From CAZUDI01 sp964618975 (GTDB taxonomy: Bacteria; Desulfobacterota; Desulfomonilia; UBA1062), in contig CAZUDI010000083.1 of the NCBI GenBank assembly GCA_964618975.1, positions 1-10,219 of the forward strand: 10,219 nucleotides of DNA, written 5' to 3'. Of this stretch, positions 1 through 5,817 are shown in pieces. The number at the start of each line of letters is the position of its first letter. The first letter of the stretch is position 1. The position numbers and the translations under genes were made by a program. The notes under the pieces are model-generated. The model saw only the letters and a program-made list of their open reading frames with translations. It searched no databases and was not told the origin of the DNA.

Positions 1-50
1 TCGGACTACGAATCCGAAGGTCGCAGGTTCGAATCCTGCTGGGCGCACCA
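1..50 (+). tRNA. tRNA-Arg (anticodon ACG), 5' part missing at window edge
   Basis: The 3' part of a tRNA. A 5-bp anticodon stem (TCGGA at 1-5, TCCGA at 13-17) closes the 7-nt loop CTACGAA, giving anticodon ACG (arginine, CGN codons; A34 is normally deaminated to inosine). A 5-nt variable loop follows, then a perfect T stem (GCAGG 23-27, CCTGC 35-39) around TTCGAAT. The acceptor 3' strand is TGGGCGC, with discriminator A and an encoded CCA at 48-50. The acceptor 5' strand and D arm lie outside the window, so the acceptor stem cannot be checked. Confidence 0.95.
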
Positions 51-118
51 AGGACGGGGAAGGGGTCAGGCCGCGAGGTCTGGCCCCTTTTGTCGTTCAG
101 GAGGTCAGCAGGATTCGA
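29..118. repeat. 13-nt inverted repeat of the tRNA T arm
   Basis: TCGAATCCTGCTG inside the tRNA T arm (29-41) recurs exactly, inverted, at 106-118 as CAGCAGGATTCGA, just past the terminator. Because a T stem is self-complementary, the second copy also resembles a degenerate direct copy of the tRNA 3' end: GGTC, GCAGG and TTCGA appear in order, with a GCGCA..CCA-like stretch after them. It could be a remnant of an attachment site or a partial tRNA duplication. No integrase is present in the window. Confidence 0.5.
61..91 (+). terminator. Rho-independent terminator of tRNA-Arg
   Basis: A 12-bp stem (61-72 with 77-88, including two G-U pairs) is capped by a GCGA tetraloop of the GNRA type and followed at once by TTTT and more T-rich sequence. 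It lies 10 nt after the tRNA CCA end and is a textbook intrinsic terminator. Confidence 0.85.
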
Positions 119-449
119 GCGCATTACCAATATAGAATCGTGGCTTGAAACCCAGGGCCAGCCCTGGACTCCTCTTGATGACGCCAGCGGTAAGGGAATG
201 CGACCCATAGCGATTGAAATGGTTCAAAATTGTTGAAAAAACGGTCGGGTCACGCGGAATGTACCGGTCCTGGTCGGGCTAAGGCGGGTTTTCGCGATAA
301 CGACCCACTGGCCGGGCCCCGTTGCTGAGAGGTGAGCGGCCCCTCAGGGGGGCAGCCGCCTGGAAGTTGGCATAGGGCTTGCTTCATTGATCCAGGCCGG
401 TGGGTGAGCCTCACGACTCGCCGCCGGGAAAACGGTCAAGGAGGATGAT
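92..449. other. Intergenic region upstream of the synthetase-like gene
   Basis: No convincing coding sequence on either strand. It holds the T-arm copy at 106-118, a small GC-rich palindrome at 152-167 (CCAGGGC / GCCCTGG), the inverted repeat TTCAA-N5-TTGAA at 223-237, a GC-rich hairpin around 337-357, and the sigma-54-type promoter at 367-383. The TTCAA-N5-TTGAA element lies about 130-145 bp upstream of the -24 box, a usual distance for an enhancer-binding-protein site. That role is inference only. Confidence 0.5.
367..383 (+). promoter_or_regulatory. Sigma-54 (-24/-12) promoter of the synthetase-like gene
   Basis: TTGGCATAGGGCTTGCT matches the RpoN consensus TGGCAC-N5-TTGC at every key base except T for C at the sixth position. 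The invariant GG (369-370) and GC (381-382) have the required spacing. Transcription should start near 394, giving a leader of about 56 nt before the ATG at 450. A sigma-54 promoter implies control by an ATP-dependent enhancer-binding protein. No such activator gene is in the window. Confidence 0.72.
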
Positions 450-1673
450 ATGGGTTTCATCGGAGAGGATCTGTTCCATTTTCAAGCATCACTCGTGCAA
501 TCCGGTTCCAGCTTCGAGGAGTTTGTGCGGGAGAATTACGTGAACAAGTGGGTCAGCGACAGCCTGTATGCCGCCATGGCCATCCGGACCACCCTGGTGA
601 ATGCCGTGCATACCTTCCTGGTAAAGGAGGGATTGCTGAACTTGGAACGGGTGCAGATCAGCCCGGTGACCGATCCTCTGGCGCATGACGTGGAGCATGT
701 GCCCACGGTGCACTACAAGGGCATGCCGTACGTGACCACCCACTCCATGATCTACAGCAAATTTCTGGCGTGTTTCAATGAACGCCTGCGGGGGGTCTTC
801 GTGGATTCCCCCAATATAAGGCTGGAGATCGAGAGCCCTCAGCGCAAGCAGCGGGGGAAATATCTCATCGATTTCTCCCAGATAGATATCGAGCTCAGGC
901 GTAACCGGGGCATCGACTTCGAGCAGTACCTCAAGGCGCCTGAACGGGTGAAGCGGGTGCTGGTCGAGGATTTCGAGCGCGCCATCGACTTCTTCGAGCG
1001 TCTGATCATCGCCATGACCGCGGCGGTTGCGGAGCACAACGAGCCCGAGCTCGAACTGCTCGGGGTGGCCCTGGAGGTTCCCTCGCAGCCGTTTCCCCGG
1101 GTGAGGAATGATGCGATCACACAGCGCTATGGAAAGGTGGGCACCGAAGTCAGGGCAGGGGACGAGATCCCGTCCCAGTTCTTCTGGGTAACGGGCCTGA
1201 TGCGGGAGAACTATGACCTCCTCTATCCCTACCTCCTTCCCGACGGGGGCAAGGTGCCCCTGGGCGCCTTCAGCTCGGACATGATCTGGAACTACGACAT
1301 CTGCGCCAAGGCGCTCCAGAGAAAGACCGGCGACTACATGCCGGCGCTGGAAATTCTCTCGGGCGCCATCCGGGAATGGCTCTACGAGCCGATCGTCGAA
1401 CGCCTGATCGACAACCGCATCATCAAGGAGCGCCCGGTTTTCGAGAACGGCGTGCTCACAAATATCCAGGCCATGGGCGGATACGGCCCCTTTCTCACCG
1501 CCGCCGGCATGCAGGACGCAGAGGGTCGCCCTTATTTCCCCGAGACCTTTGGCGGTGGCATCGGGGTCGAACGCACCCTGTATGCCCTCCTGAGGGGCGA
1601 CAGGATCGAAAAGATCGATGATCTCACCTGTTTTGGCAAGAATCCCGATTCCTTCCCGGTCTTCCTTTTCTAG
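450..1673 (+). CDS. Class II aaRS-like protein (Asp/Asn type), possible tRNA-independent asparagine synthetase
   Basis: A 407-residue protein with the catalytic core of subclass IIb aminoacyl-tRNA synthetases. Motif 2 is at about 121-149, with the IRLE signature (R124, E126) and YLIDFSQIDIE, which resembles the HLxEFxxLDxE segment of AsnRS and LysRS. Motif 3 is GGGIGVERTLYAL (368-380), with ATP-binding R375. The N-terminal OB-fold anticodon-binding domain of true AspRS, AsnRS and LysRS is missing: motif-1-like sequence begins within the first 60-70 residues. This architecture is known in archaeal-type asparagine synthetase (AS-AR), which activates aspartate with ATP and amidates it with ammonia. 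The start is fixed by AAGGAGG at 438-444, 5 nt before the ATG. The gene stands alone, behind a sigma-54 promoter and convergent with hisF. A different amino-acid-activating role, as in other synthetase paralogues, cannot be excluded. The fold is secure; the substrate is inference. Confidence 0.75.
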   Translation: MGFIGEDLFHFQASLVQSGSSFEEFVRENYVNKWVSDSLYAAMAIRTTLVNAVHTFLVKEGLLNLERVQISPVTDPLAHDVEHVPTVHYKGMPYVTTHSMIYSKFLACFNERLRGVFVDSPNIRLEIESPQRKQRGKYLIDFSQIDIELRRNRGIDFEQYLKAPERVKRVLVEDFERAIDFFERLIIAMTAAVAEHNEPELELLGVALEVPSQPFPRVRNDAITQRYGKVGTEVRAGDEIPSQFFWVTGLMRENYDLLYPYLLPDGGKVPLGAFSSDMIWNYDICAKALQRKTGDYMPALEILSGAIREWLYEPIVERLIDNRIIKERPVFENGVLTNIQAMGGYGPFLTAAGMQDAEGRPYFPETFGGGIGVERTLYALLRGDRIEKIDDLTCFGKNPDSFPVFLF

Positions 1674-1712
1674 GGATTTCTCGGCTGAGGACCGGCGGAA
1701 ACAGGGGGGGAG

Positions 1713-1740
1713 CATATCCCTTGAATGGGATATGTTTCCC
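1713..1740. terminator. Hairpin between convergent genes, likely bidirectional terminator
   Basis: A perfect 8-bp stem (CATATCCC at 1713-1720, GGGATATG at 1727-1734) with a 6-nt loop lies in the 79-bp gap between the two convergent stops. It is followed by TTT on the plus side, but on the minus side only by a C-rich run. Flanking GGAAAC (1698-1703 region) and GTTTCC (1734-1739) could lengthen the structure. The U tract is short, so efficiency is uncertain. Confidence 0.5.
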
Positions 1741-1752
1741 TGACCGACCTCT

Positions 1753-2535
1753 TCAGACGATCACATCCCGCACCGCGATAGACGCTGCCTTCAGATAGGA
1801 CTTGATGGCGGGGATGCTGTAGTGTCCGTAGTGCACCATGGAGGCGATCAGGGCGGCATCGGCTTCGGCCTTCTGGAAGACGTCCCTCAGGTGCTCGGGC
1901 CGGCCGGCCCCGCCCGAGGCGATCACCGGGATGCGTACGGCTTGTGAGATGAGGGCGGTGAGGGTCAGCTCGTAGCCTTCATTGGTACCGTCGGCATCGA
2001 TGGAGTTCAGGCAGATCTCCCCGGCGCCGAGTTGTTCGGCCTCAAGGGCCCAGCCCAGGGCGTCCAACCCCGTAGGGGTCCGGCCGCCATTGATCACCAC
2101 CTCGTAGCCGCTGGGTAATGCCTGCGACCGTCCGACAAAGAGCGCATCCATGCCCAGCACGATGCACTGGCGGCCGAAGAGGCGGGCGCTTTGAGCGAGG
2201 ATGTCCGGGTTGGCCACCGCGGCGCTGTTGACGCTGATCTTCTCGGCCCCGGCATCCAGCACACGGTAGATATCGTCGATGGTCCGGATGCCGCCCCCCA
2301 CGCAAAAGGGGATGAAGATGTTCCTGGCGACCTCGTTCACCACGTCGATCATGATATCGCGTCGGTCACAAGAGGCCGTGATGTCGTAGAAGACCAGCTC
2401 GTCCACGCCCTGCTCGTAGTACTGACGCGCCATGGCGACCGGATCACCGATGTCGATATTTCCCTGAAACCGGATGCCCTTGGTGGTCTTGCCGCCTCGT
2501 ACATCGAGACAGACGATGATGCGTTTGCTCAGCAT
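1753..2535 (-). CDS. hisF: Imidazole glycerol phosphate synthase, cyclase subunit HisF
   Basis: A 260-residue (beta/alpha)8-barrel protein of normal HisF length. With the glutaminase HisH, HisF uses ammonia to convert PRFAR to imidazole glycerol phosphate plus AICAR in histidine synthesis in the cytoplasm. The two catalytic aspartates fall at the canonical positions, D11 (CLDV) and D130 (VLGMD). R5, the phosphate-binding GGGIRT (80-85), SxDxDGT (178-184) and IASGGAG (195-201) are also present. The open frame extends to 2661, but family alignment and an AGGGG ribosome-binding site a few bases upstream select the ATG at 2533-2535. No hisH or other his gene is adjacent, so HisH must be encoded elsewhere. 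HisF paralogues also serve in O-antigen amidine synthesis (HisF2/WbuZ), and the SIDADGTNEGYEL variant here leaves some doubt. A biosynthetic HisF is more likely. Confidence 0.88.
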   Translation of the reverse strand: MLSKRIIVCLDVRGGKTTKGIRFQGNIDIGDPVAMARQYYEQGVDELVFYDITASCDRRDIMIDVVNEVARNIFIPFCVGGGIRTIDDIYRVLDAGAEKISVNSAAVANPDILAQSARLFGRQCIVLGMDALFVGRSQALPSGYEVVINGGRTPTGLDALGWALEAEQLGAGEICLNSIDADGTNEGYELTLTALISQAVRIPVIASGGAGRPEHLRDVFQKAEADAALIASMVHYGHYSIPAIKSYLKAASIAVRDVIV

Positions 2536-2906
2536 AAATCCCCTCATTTCAGTCTTGGCTTCGGGACGTATCCCCATTAGCAGATAAGCAGGATATATGC
2601 CACCCCCGTGCAGACGGACCTGCTCCGTGGGGAAGACGGCAACGTTTTCTGAGATGTACATAACCGAAGAGACCTCTGAAGCGCCTGAGAATGTGATTCA
2701 AGCATTTTGCATGTCATGCTATCATTCAACCCATGATCTAAATAATATTACAATAGATTAGAAGTTTTTGAAGGGGGAGAGGGGGAAACCGTCAGGCGAA
2801 CGCCCGTTTACAAGAAGGTTCCCCTCTAAAATGGAGCAAGGCTGTTGTCCCCTTATGCATTTGCTAGCGTAGATGCTCCCCGGTTTCCGGGGCGGGTACG
2901 AAGCCC
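2536..2906. other. Intergenic region between GT2 gene and hisF
   Basis: No convincing coding sequence. The open frame continuing upstream of hisF to 2661 lacks conservation with the family and is treated as leader. The stretch 2690-2775 is strikingly AT-rich for this window and includes the palindrome GCATG-T-CATGC at 2709-2719, about 110 bp upstream of the putative hisF -24 box. A perfect 6-bp hairpin (CCCCGG-TTT-CCGGGG, 2878-2892) lies just past the GT2 stop. It has no U tract, so it is only a possible 3' end structure. Confidence 0.45.
2586..2602 (-). promoter_or_regulatory. Possible sigma-54-type promoter of hisF
   Basis: Read on the minus strand, TGGCATATATCCTGCTT keeps the GG and GC dinucleotides at exact -24/-12 spacing. 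The -12 box is CTGC rather than TTGC. Transcription would start near 2576, leaving a leader of about 41 nt. A sigma-70 reading, with TATATC as a -10 box, is also possible. This is the weakest of the three such sites in the window. Confidence 0.4.
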
Positions 2907-3926
2907 TCAGGGCGGATGCGGGCCTTCTGGTGGGGCGATGGCGGGAGGCCTGTCGGAGTGTGAGATGGCCTTCCTCACGCGCAGGATCTCCTTTCTCAGG
3001 AAGGTGATCTGGGAGGCCAGGAAGCCGAAGGAGAGGATCTGCATACCGCCCAGGATGAAGAGGGTCATGAGGGTGATGAGTGGACGCGTGGGGTTGAGTG
3101 CGGCCGTGAAGTAGAGGCACAGGAAGTAGATGCCCAGCCCCAGACCGATCAGGGTCAGGACGACCCCGATGAAGCCGAAGAGTAGGGCCGGACGCTCGAA
3201 GACCGTGAACAGCAGGTGCGAGAGGGCCGTGGTGCGGAAGGCGAATTTCGAGCTGCCCTTGGTGCGGGCCCTCAGCGTGGCCGGGATTTCCTTGACATGG
3301 TACCCCATGGCCAGCACCTTGGAGAGGATTTCCAGGTGGATGTCCTTGTCGTCCGACTCCAGGTCCAGGCTCGCGAGCACCTCGGCGCGGTAGCAGCGCA
3401 CGATGCAGGTGAGGGTGTGGATCTTCTCGCTCATGGCCAGCTGGATGATCTTATTGCCCAGACGGCTGATGAGGAGCCTTTTAGCGGGCACACCGTCGGT
3501 GCGGCCGCCCTCCATGTAGGCGCTGGCGAGCACCACGTCCATGTCGCGCTCCTCGTCTAGCACCCGCACCATATCGAGGAGGTAGTGCGGGTCGTAAGAG
3601 AGGTCGGCGTCGATGGAGGCGACGTAGCGGCCGCGCGCCGTCTTGAAGCCGTAGCGCAGGGCCTTGCCCCGCCCGCCGTTCTTCCAGTAGGAGACCACCC
3701 GCACGTGATGGTTGTCCCTGGCCACCTCGTCGAGTACCTTGAGGGTGTTGTCCGTGCTGCCATCGTTGACCGGGATGATCTCGTAGGGGGCCTTAAGCGC
3801 CTCGAGTGTGGCCGAGACCCTCTCGATGGTCTCGGCGGCGTTTTCCTGCTCGTTGTACATGGGGATGATTACGCTGAGTTTCAGGGGCTGTCCGGGCTGG
3901 GGGGGAGCGCTCTGGTCTATTCTCAT
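2907..3926 (-). CDS. GT2 glycosyltransferase, polyprenyl-phosphate type with two C-terminal membrane helices
   Basis: A 339-residue family 2 glycosyltransferase similar to dolichol/undecaprenyl-phosphate sugar transferases (DPM1/GtrB type). These move a sugar from a nucleotide donor to a polyprenyl phosphate at the inner face of the cytoplasmic membrane. The GT-A domain (about 15-225) shows SVIIPMYNE (18-26), VNDGSTDNT (53-61) and the metal-binding DAD (106-108). Two hydrophobic stretches, about 226-253 and 263-287, form a hairpin anchor. A basic, proline-rich tail follows. The ATG at 3924-3926 has only a weak AGGG upstream. The gene stands alone, with 277 bp before its upstream neighbour on the same strand. 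No flippase or other polysaccharide gene is beside it, so donor and final glycan are unknown. Confidence 0.85.
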   Translation of the reverse strand: MRIDQSAPPQPGQPLKLSVIIPMYNEQENAAETIERVSATLEALKAPYEIIPVNDGSTDNTLKVLDEVARDNHHVRVVSYWKNGGRGKALRYGFKTARGRYVASIDADLSYDPHYLLDMVRVLDEERDMDVVLASAYMEGGRTDGVPAKRLLISRLGNKIIQLAMSEKIHTLTCIVRCYRAEVLASLDLESDDKDIHLEILSKVLAMGYHVKEIPATLRARTKGSSKFAFRTTALSHLLFTVFERPALLFGFIGVVLTLIGLGLGIYFLCLYFTAALNPTRPLITLMTLFILGGMQILSFGFLASQITFLRKEILRVRKAISHSDRPPAIAPPEGPHPP

Positions 3927-4203
3927 AACTCAAACCCTATACTACATTTTTCGCGTGCGGGGGAGATACTTTTTGGGCGGGGTGTGTCTTTGAGGGGCTC
4001 GCACGCAAGCGTATCGGGGGCGGGGACAACTTGTTGTCCGAAGAGTTGCCAAACTGATCGTTCAGCCTGGCCGCTGGCGCATGTTCGATTTTTCCGGAAA
4101 AGGAGGCGCCCCCCCTTGGGAGAGGGGGCGCAAGGAATAAAGGTTATGAAGTGTCTTGAGGGCCCTGCGGCCCTCGGTGCCTATCTTATAACCCTGGTGG
4201 TGA
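3927..4203. other. Intergenic region with several inverted repeats
   Basis: A 277-bp gap between the repeat-protein gene and the GT2 gene, without a credible gene. It holds the perfect 16-bp palindrome GGACAACTTGTTGTCC (4024-4039), a GC-rich hairpin at 4106-4131, a 7-bp hairpin with tetraloop at 4158-4175 (GAGGGCC / GGCCCTC), and a distant pair GCGTGCG (about 3953-3959) / CGCACGC (about 3999-4005). No clear promoter is visible for the GT2 gene. Confidence 0.45.
4106..4131 (-). terminator. Candidate terminator of the repeat-protein gene
   Basis: Arms 4106-4113 and 4124-4131 form an 8-bp, almost all-GC stem around a 10-nt loop. Read on the minus strand it is followed by CTCCTTTTCC, a modest pyrimidine/T tail. 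It lies about 75-100 nt after the stop at 4204. A second hairpin (4158-4175) sits between them without a T tail. Confidence 0.4.
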
Positions 4204-5616
4204 TCACTCCGCCGCGTCCGGGTCGCAGGCGTCCCCGATGCCGTCACCATCGCTGTCGGCCTGGTCCGCATTGGCGGCGTTGGGGCAGTTGTCGCAGACA
4301 TCCCCGATGCCGTCGCGGTCGGAGTCCATCTGGCCGGCATTCGCTATGGTGGGGCAGTTGTCGCACAGATCACCCACCCCGTCGCCGTCGGCGTCATCCT
4401 GGTCCGGGTTGTGGGTGAGCGGGCAGTTGTCGGCCTCGTCCGGGACGCCGTCGTTGTCGTCGTCCAGGTCGCAAGCGTTGCCGCCCTCGTCGTCATTATC
4501 GCTGTTGAGCTGGTCGGCATTGGGGGTGTCGGGGCAGTTGTCGCAGAGATTGACGACCCCGTCCTGGTCCGTGTCGTAGTTCACGATCATGGCGTCATAG
4601 CTGATGTTGACCGGATCGCGCAGGATATCAAAGATGCGCACCTCGTCGAAGGTAGTGTTATTGGCCACCGAGGAGGCGTCGCCACCCACGTACAGGGTCT
4701 GGGTCCCCGCAGGGGCCAGCCCGGCCGGGAATTCGGAGGCCGAGGCCACCTCGACGCCGTTGAGGTAGATCGACATCTGGTCACCGCTTTCCGCCCCGCT
4801 GTCATAGTAGACGAAGCAGACATGGAACCAGGCGCCGGTGGTTATGGGGGACCCCGCCTCCGCGACGATCTGCAGCCCGCCGTCCCCGAGGGTGCCGGCG
4901 GTGAAGTGGAGGTTGCCGTTATGGTCGACCCCGCCCGTGAGGCTGCCTAACTGGAAGAGGCTGGCGCTATAGCCCTGCAGCGAGTCGATCCTGACCCACA
5001 TCTGCAGGGCCAGCCCGTCGGCATCGTCCGGGAGCGTGATCTGGGCCTGGAGGGCCGCGGTCACCTCGTCGCCGAGGTACAGGCCGTAGTGATCGCATGC
5101 GGGCTGAATCGTATTCTTTACAGTTGGTTGCGTCCATGTGATCCCGCTCGTGCTGTAGGTCAGGGCGTAGTCAGGCGTCCCCTCGCTAGAACTGACGTAA
5201 TTGAGCCCGTCACTGTCCAGGCACCATGCCGCCAGGGGCAGTTGCTCGTCGGCCCAGCGGTAGGGGGCATAGATGGTGTAAACGGTGTTTCCCGCAGCCG
5301 TGAAGTTGATGGGCAGGGGCGTGGTCAGGCCATAGATGTCATTGAGAGAGATCGTGGTATCTCCGATGATGCCGCCGCTTATATTCGCCTGATAGAGGCC
5401 TGCATAGGGCCCATCCTCTATTGGCGTTACCGCGACGGTTGCCAGTGGATAGGCGACATCAATGCCGCTGATGCTTCCAAAATCCACCGTAACCGTGGCC
5501 TGGGCCAGGTGATGGTTAGTGGTGACGTTAATATCTGGCTGGCACATGTTGGCGCCCATGAGCATGAAGGCGCTGCTCAGGATCAGCAGTGTCAGTACCC
5601 CGCTCCTTTTCTGCAT
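4204..5616 (-). CDS. Secreted LamG-domain protein with C-terminal thrombospondin type 3 repeats
   Basis: A 470-residue exported protein. Residues 1-25 are a signal sequence (basic MQKR, then a hydrophobic core). The cysteine in MGANMC (25) invites a lipoprotein call, but Met at -1 is not a standard lipobox, so anchoring is uncertain. Residues 30-185 are unassigned, beta-rich in appearance. Residues about 189-339 resemble a LamG/concanavalin-like fold (LQMWVRID, GAWFHVCFVYYD, IYLNGVEV, FDEVRIFD). Residues about 348-465 are thrombospondin type 3 repeats: four DNCP units with DxDxDG calcium loops, the last three on an exact 23-residue (69-nt) period. It is probably a calcium-binding envelope or surface protein; the ligand is unknown. 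GAGGAGGGG, 7 nt upstream, fixes the start at 5616 rather than 5649. Expression is likely driven by the sigma-54 promoter at 5664-5681. Confidence 0.85.
   Translation of the reverse strand: MQKRSGVLTLLILSSAFMLMGANMCQPDINVTTNHHLAQATVTVDFGSISGIDVAYPLATVAVTPIEDGPYAGLYQANISGGIIGDTTISLNDIYGLTTPLPINFTAAGNTVYTIYAPYRWADEQLPLAAWCLDSDGLNYVSSSEGTPDYALTYSTSGITWTQPTVKNTIQPACDHYGLYLGDEVTAALQAQITLPDDADGLALQMWVRIDSLQGYSASLFQLGSLTGGVDHNGNLHFTAGTLGDGGLQIVAEAGSPITTGAWFHVCFVYYDSGAESGDQMSIYLNGVEVASASEFPAGLAPAGTQTLYVGGDASSVANNTTFDEVRIFDILRDPVNISYDAMIVNYDTDQDGVVNLCDNCPDTPNADQLNSDNDDEGGNACDLDDDNDGVPDEADNCPLTHNPDQDDADGDGVGDLCDNCPTIANAGQMDSDRDGIGDVCDNCPNAANADQADSDGDGIGDACDPDAAE
4210..4575 (-). repeat. Tandem coding repeats (thrombospondin type 3), about 69-nt period
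   Basis: In-frame degenerate tandem repeats encode CDNCP-x7-Q-x-D-(S/A)-D-x-DG-(I/V)-GD units. The three repeats nearest the stop codon are 23 codons each; the earlier ones are irregular. On the plus strand they appear as recurring GGGGCAGTTGTCGCAGA-like blocks. Such tracts expand and contract by recombination. Confidence 0.8.
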
Positions 5617-5663
5617 AGGAAGGCCCCTCCTCGTACTGGAATCAGGCATTGCATGGCAGGTTC

Positions 5664-5681
5664 AAGCAATGAGGGTGCCAA
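5664..5681 (-). promoter_or_regulatory. Sigma-54 (-24/-12) promoter of the LamG/TSP3 gene
   Basis: Read on the minus strand, TTGGCACCCTCATTGCTT matches the RpoN consensus TGGCAC-N5-TTGCW completely. The -24 GG is at 5678-5679 and the -12 GC at 5666-5667. Transcription should start near 5654, giving a 38-nt leader. The promoter is flanked by an exact 8-bp inverted repeat, AATCAGGC (5640-5647) / GCCTGATT (5682-5689). An upstream GTGTG-N12-CACAC element (5751-5772) is a candidate activator site about 75-95 bp from the -24 box. Confidence 0.8.
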
Positions 5682-5750
5682 GCCTGATTGCAGGTCAACC
5701 TCCCGTAAATTCTATGAAAATAAACAAAGCTCCCGGAGTACCCCTGTCAG

Positions 5751-5772
5751 GTGTGGGAAATAAAGTACACAC
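5751..5772. promoter_or_regulatory. Inverted repeat GTGTG-N12-CACAC, candidate enhancer site
   Basis: Symmetric half sites at 5751-5755 and 5768-5772 lie upstream of the LamG/TSP3 sigma-54 promoter, at a distance typical of enhancer-binding-protein sites. The TGT...ACA half sites are like those of NifA-type activators. The element is seen; its function is inference. Confidence 0.3.
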
Positions 5773-5774
5773 TT

Positions 5775-5812
5775 GCGGCAATACTTTGCCGTGATGCCCG
5801 GGGCCTTGCCGC
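5775..5812 (-). terminator. Alternative hairpins just after cysteine synthase, weak terminator candidate
   Basis: GCGGCAA at 5775-5781 can pair either with TTGCCG at 5786-5791 (6 bp, 4-nt loop) or with TTGCCGC at 5806-5812 (7 bp). They begin 5 nt past the cysteine synthase stop on the minus strand. No U tract follows, so this may be a 3'-end stabilising structure rather than an intrinsic terminator. Confidence 0.3.
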
Positions 5813-5817
5813 TTAAC

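Noticed and set aside
489..1715. Long minus-strand frame (408 codons) opposite the synthetase-like gene
   Set aside because: It is antisense to a gene with clear class II motifs and a strong ribosome-binding site. Its translation resembles no family and is a codon-bias shadow of the GC-rich plus strand.
2536..2661. N-terminal extension of HisF to the ATG at 2661
   Set aside because: The 42 extra residues do not belong to the barrel. The start at 2535 has an AGGGG site and puts the catalytic aspartates at residues 11 and 130.
2758..3120. Minus-strand frame of 120 codons beyond the GT2 stop
   Set aside because: It is mostly an alternative frame inside the GT2 C-terminus, proline/histidine/arginine-rich, without a ribosome-binding site or domain.
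3150..3250. Fusion or frameshift in the GT2 gene near its membrane segments
   Set aside because: The frame is continuous and both hydrophobic helices have normal length and spacing for this family.
3585..4418. Plus-strand frame running across the GT2 start, the intergenic region and the repeat gene
   Set aside because: It overlaps two well-supported minus-strand genes, and its end is an arginine-rich low-complexity shadow of the aspartate-rich repeats.
4210..4575. Regularly spaced repeats that look CRISPR-like on the plus strand
   Set aside because: The period is a coding 69 nt in frame with the DNCP/DxDxDG units. The repeats are degenerate with no unique spacers, and no cas genes are present.
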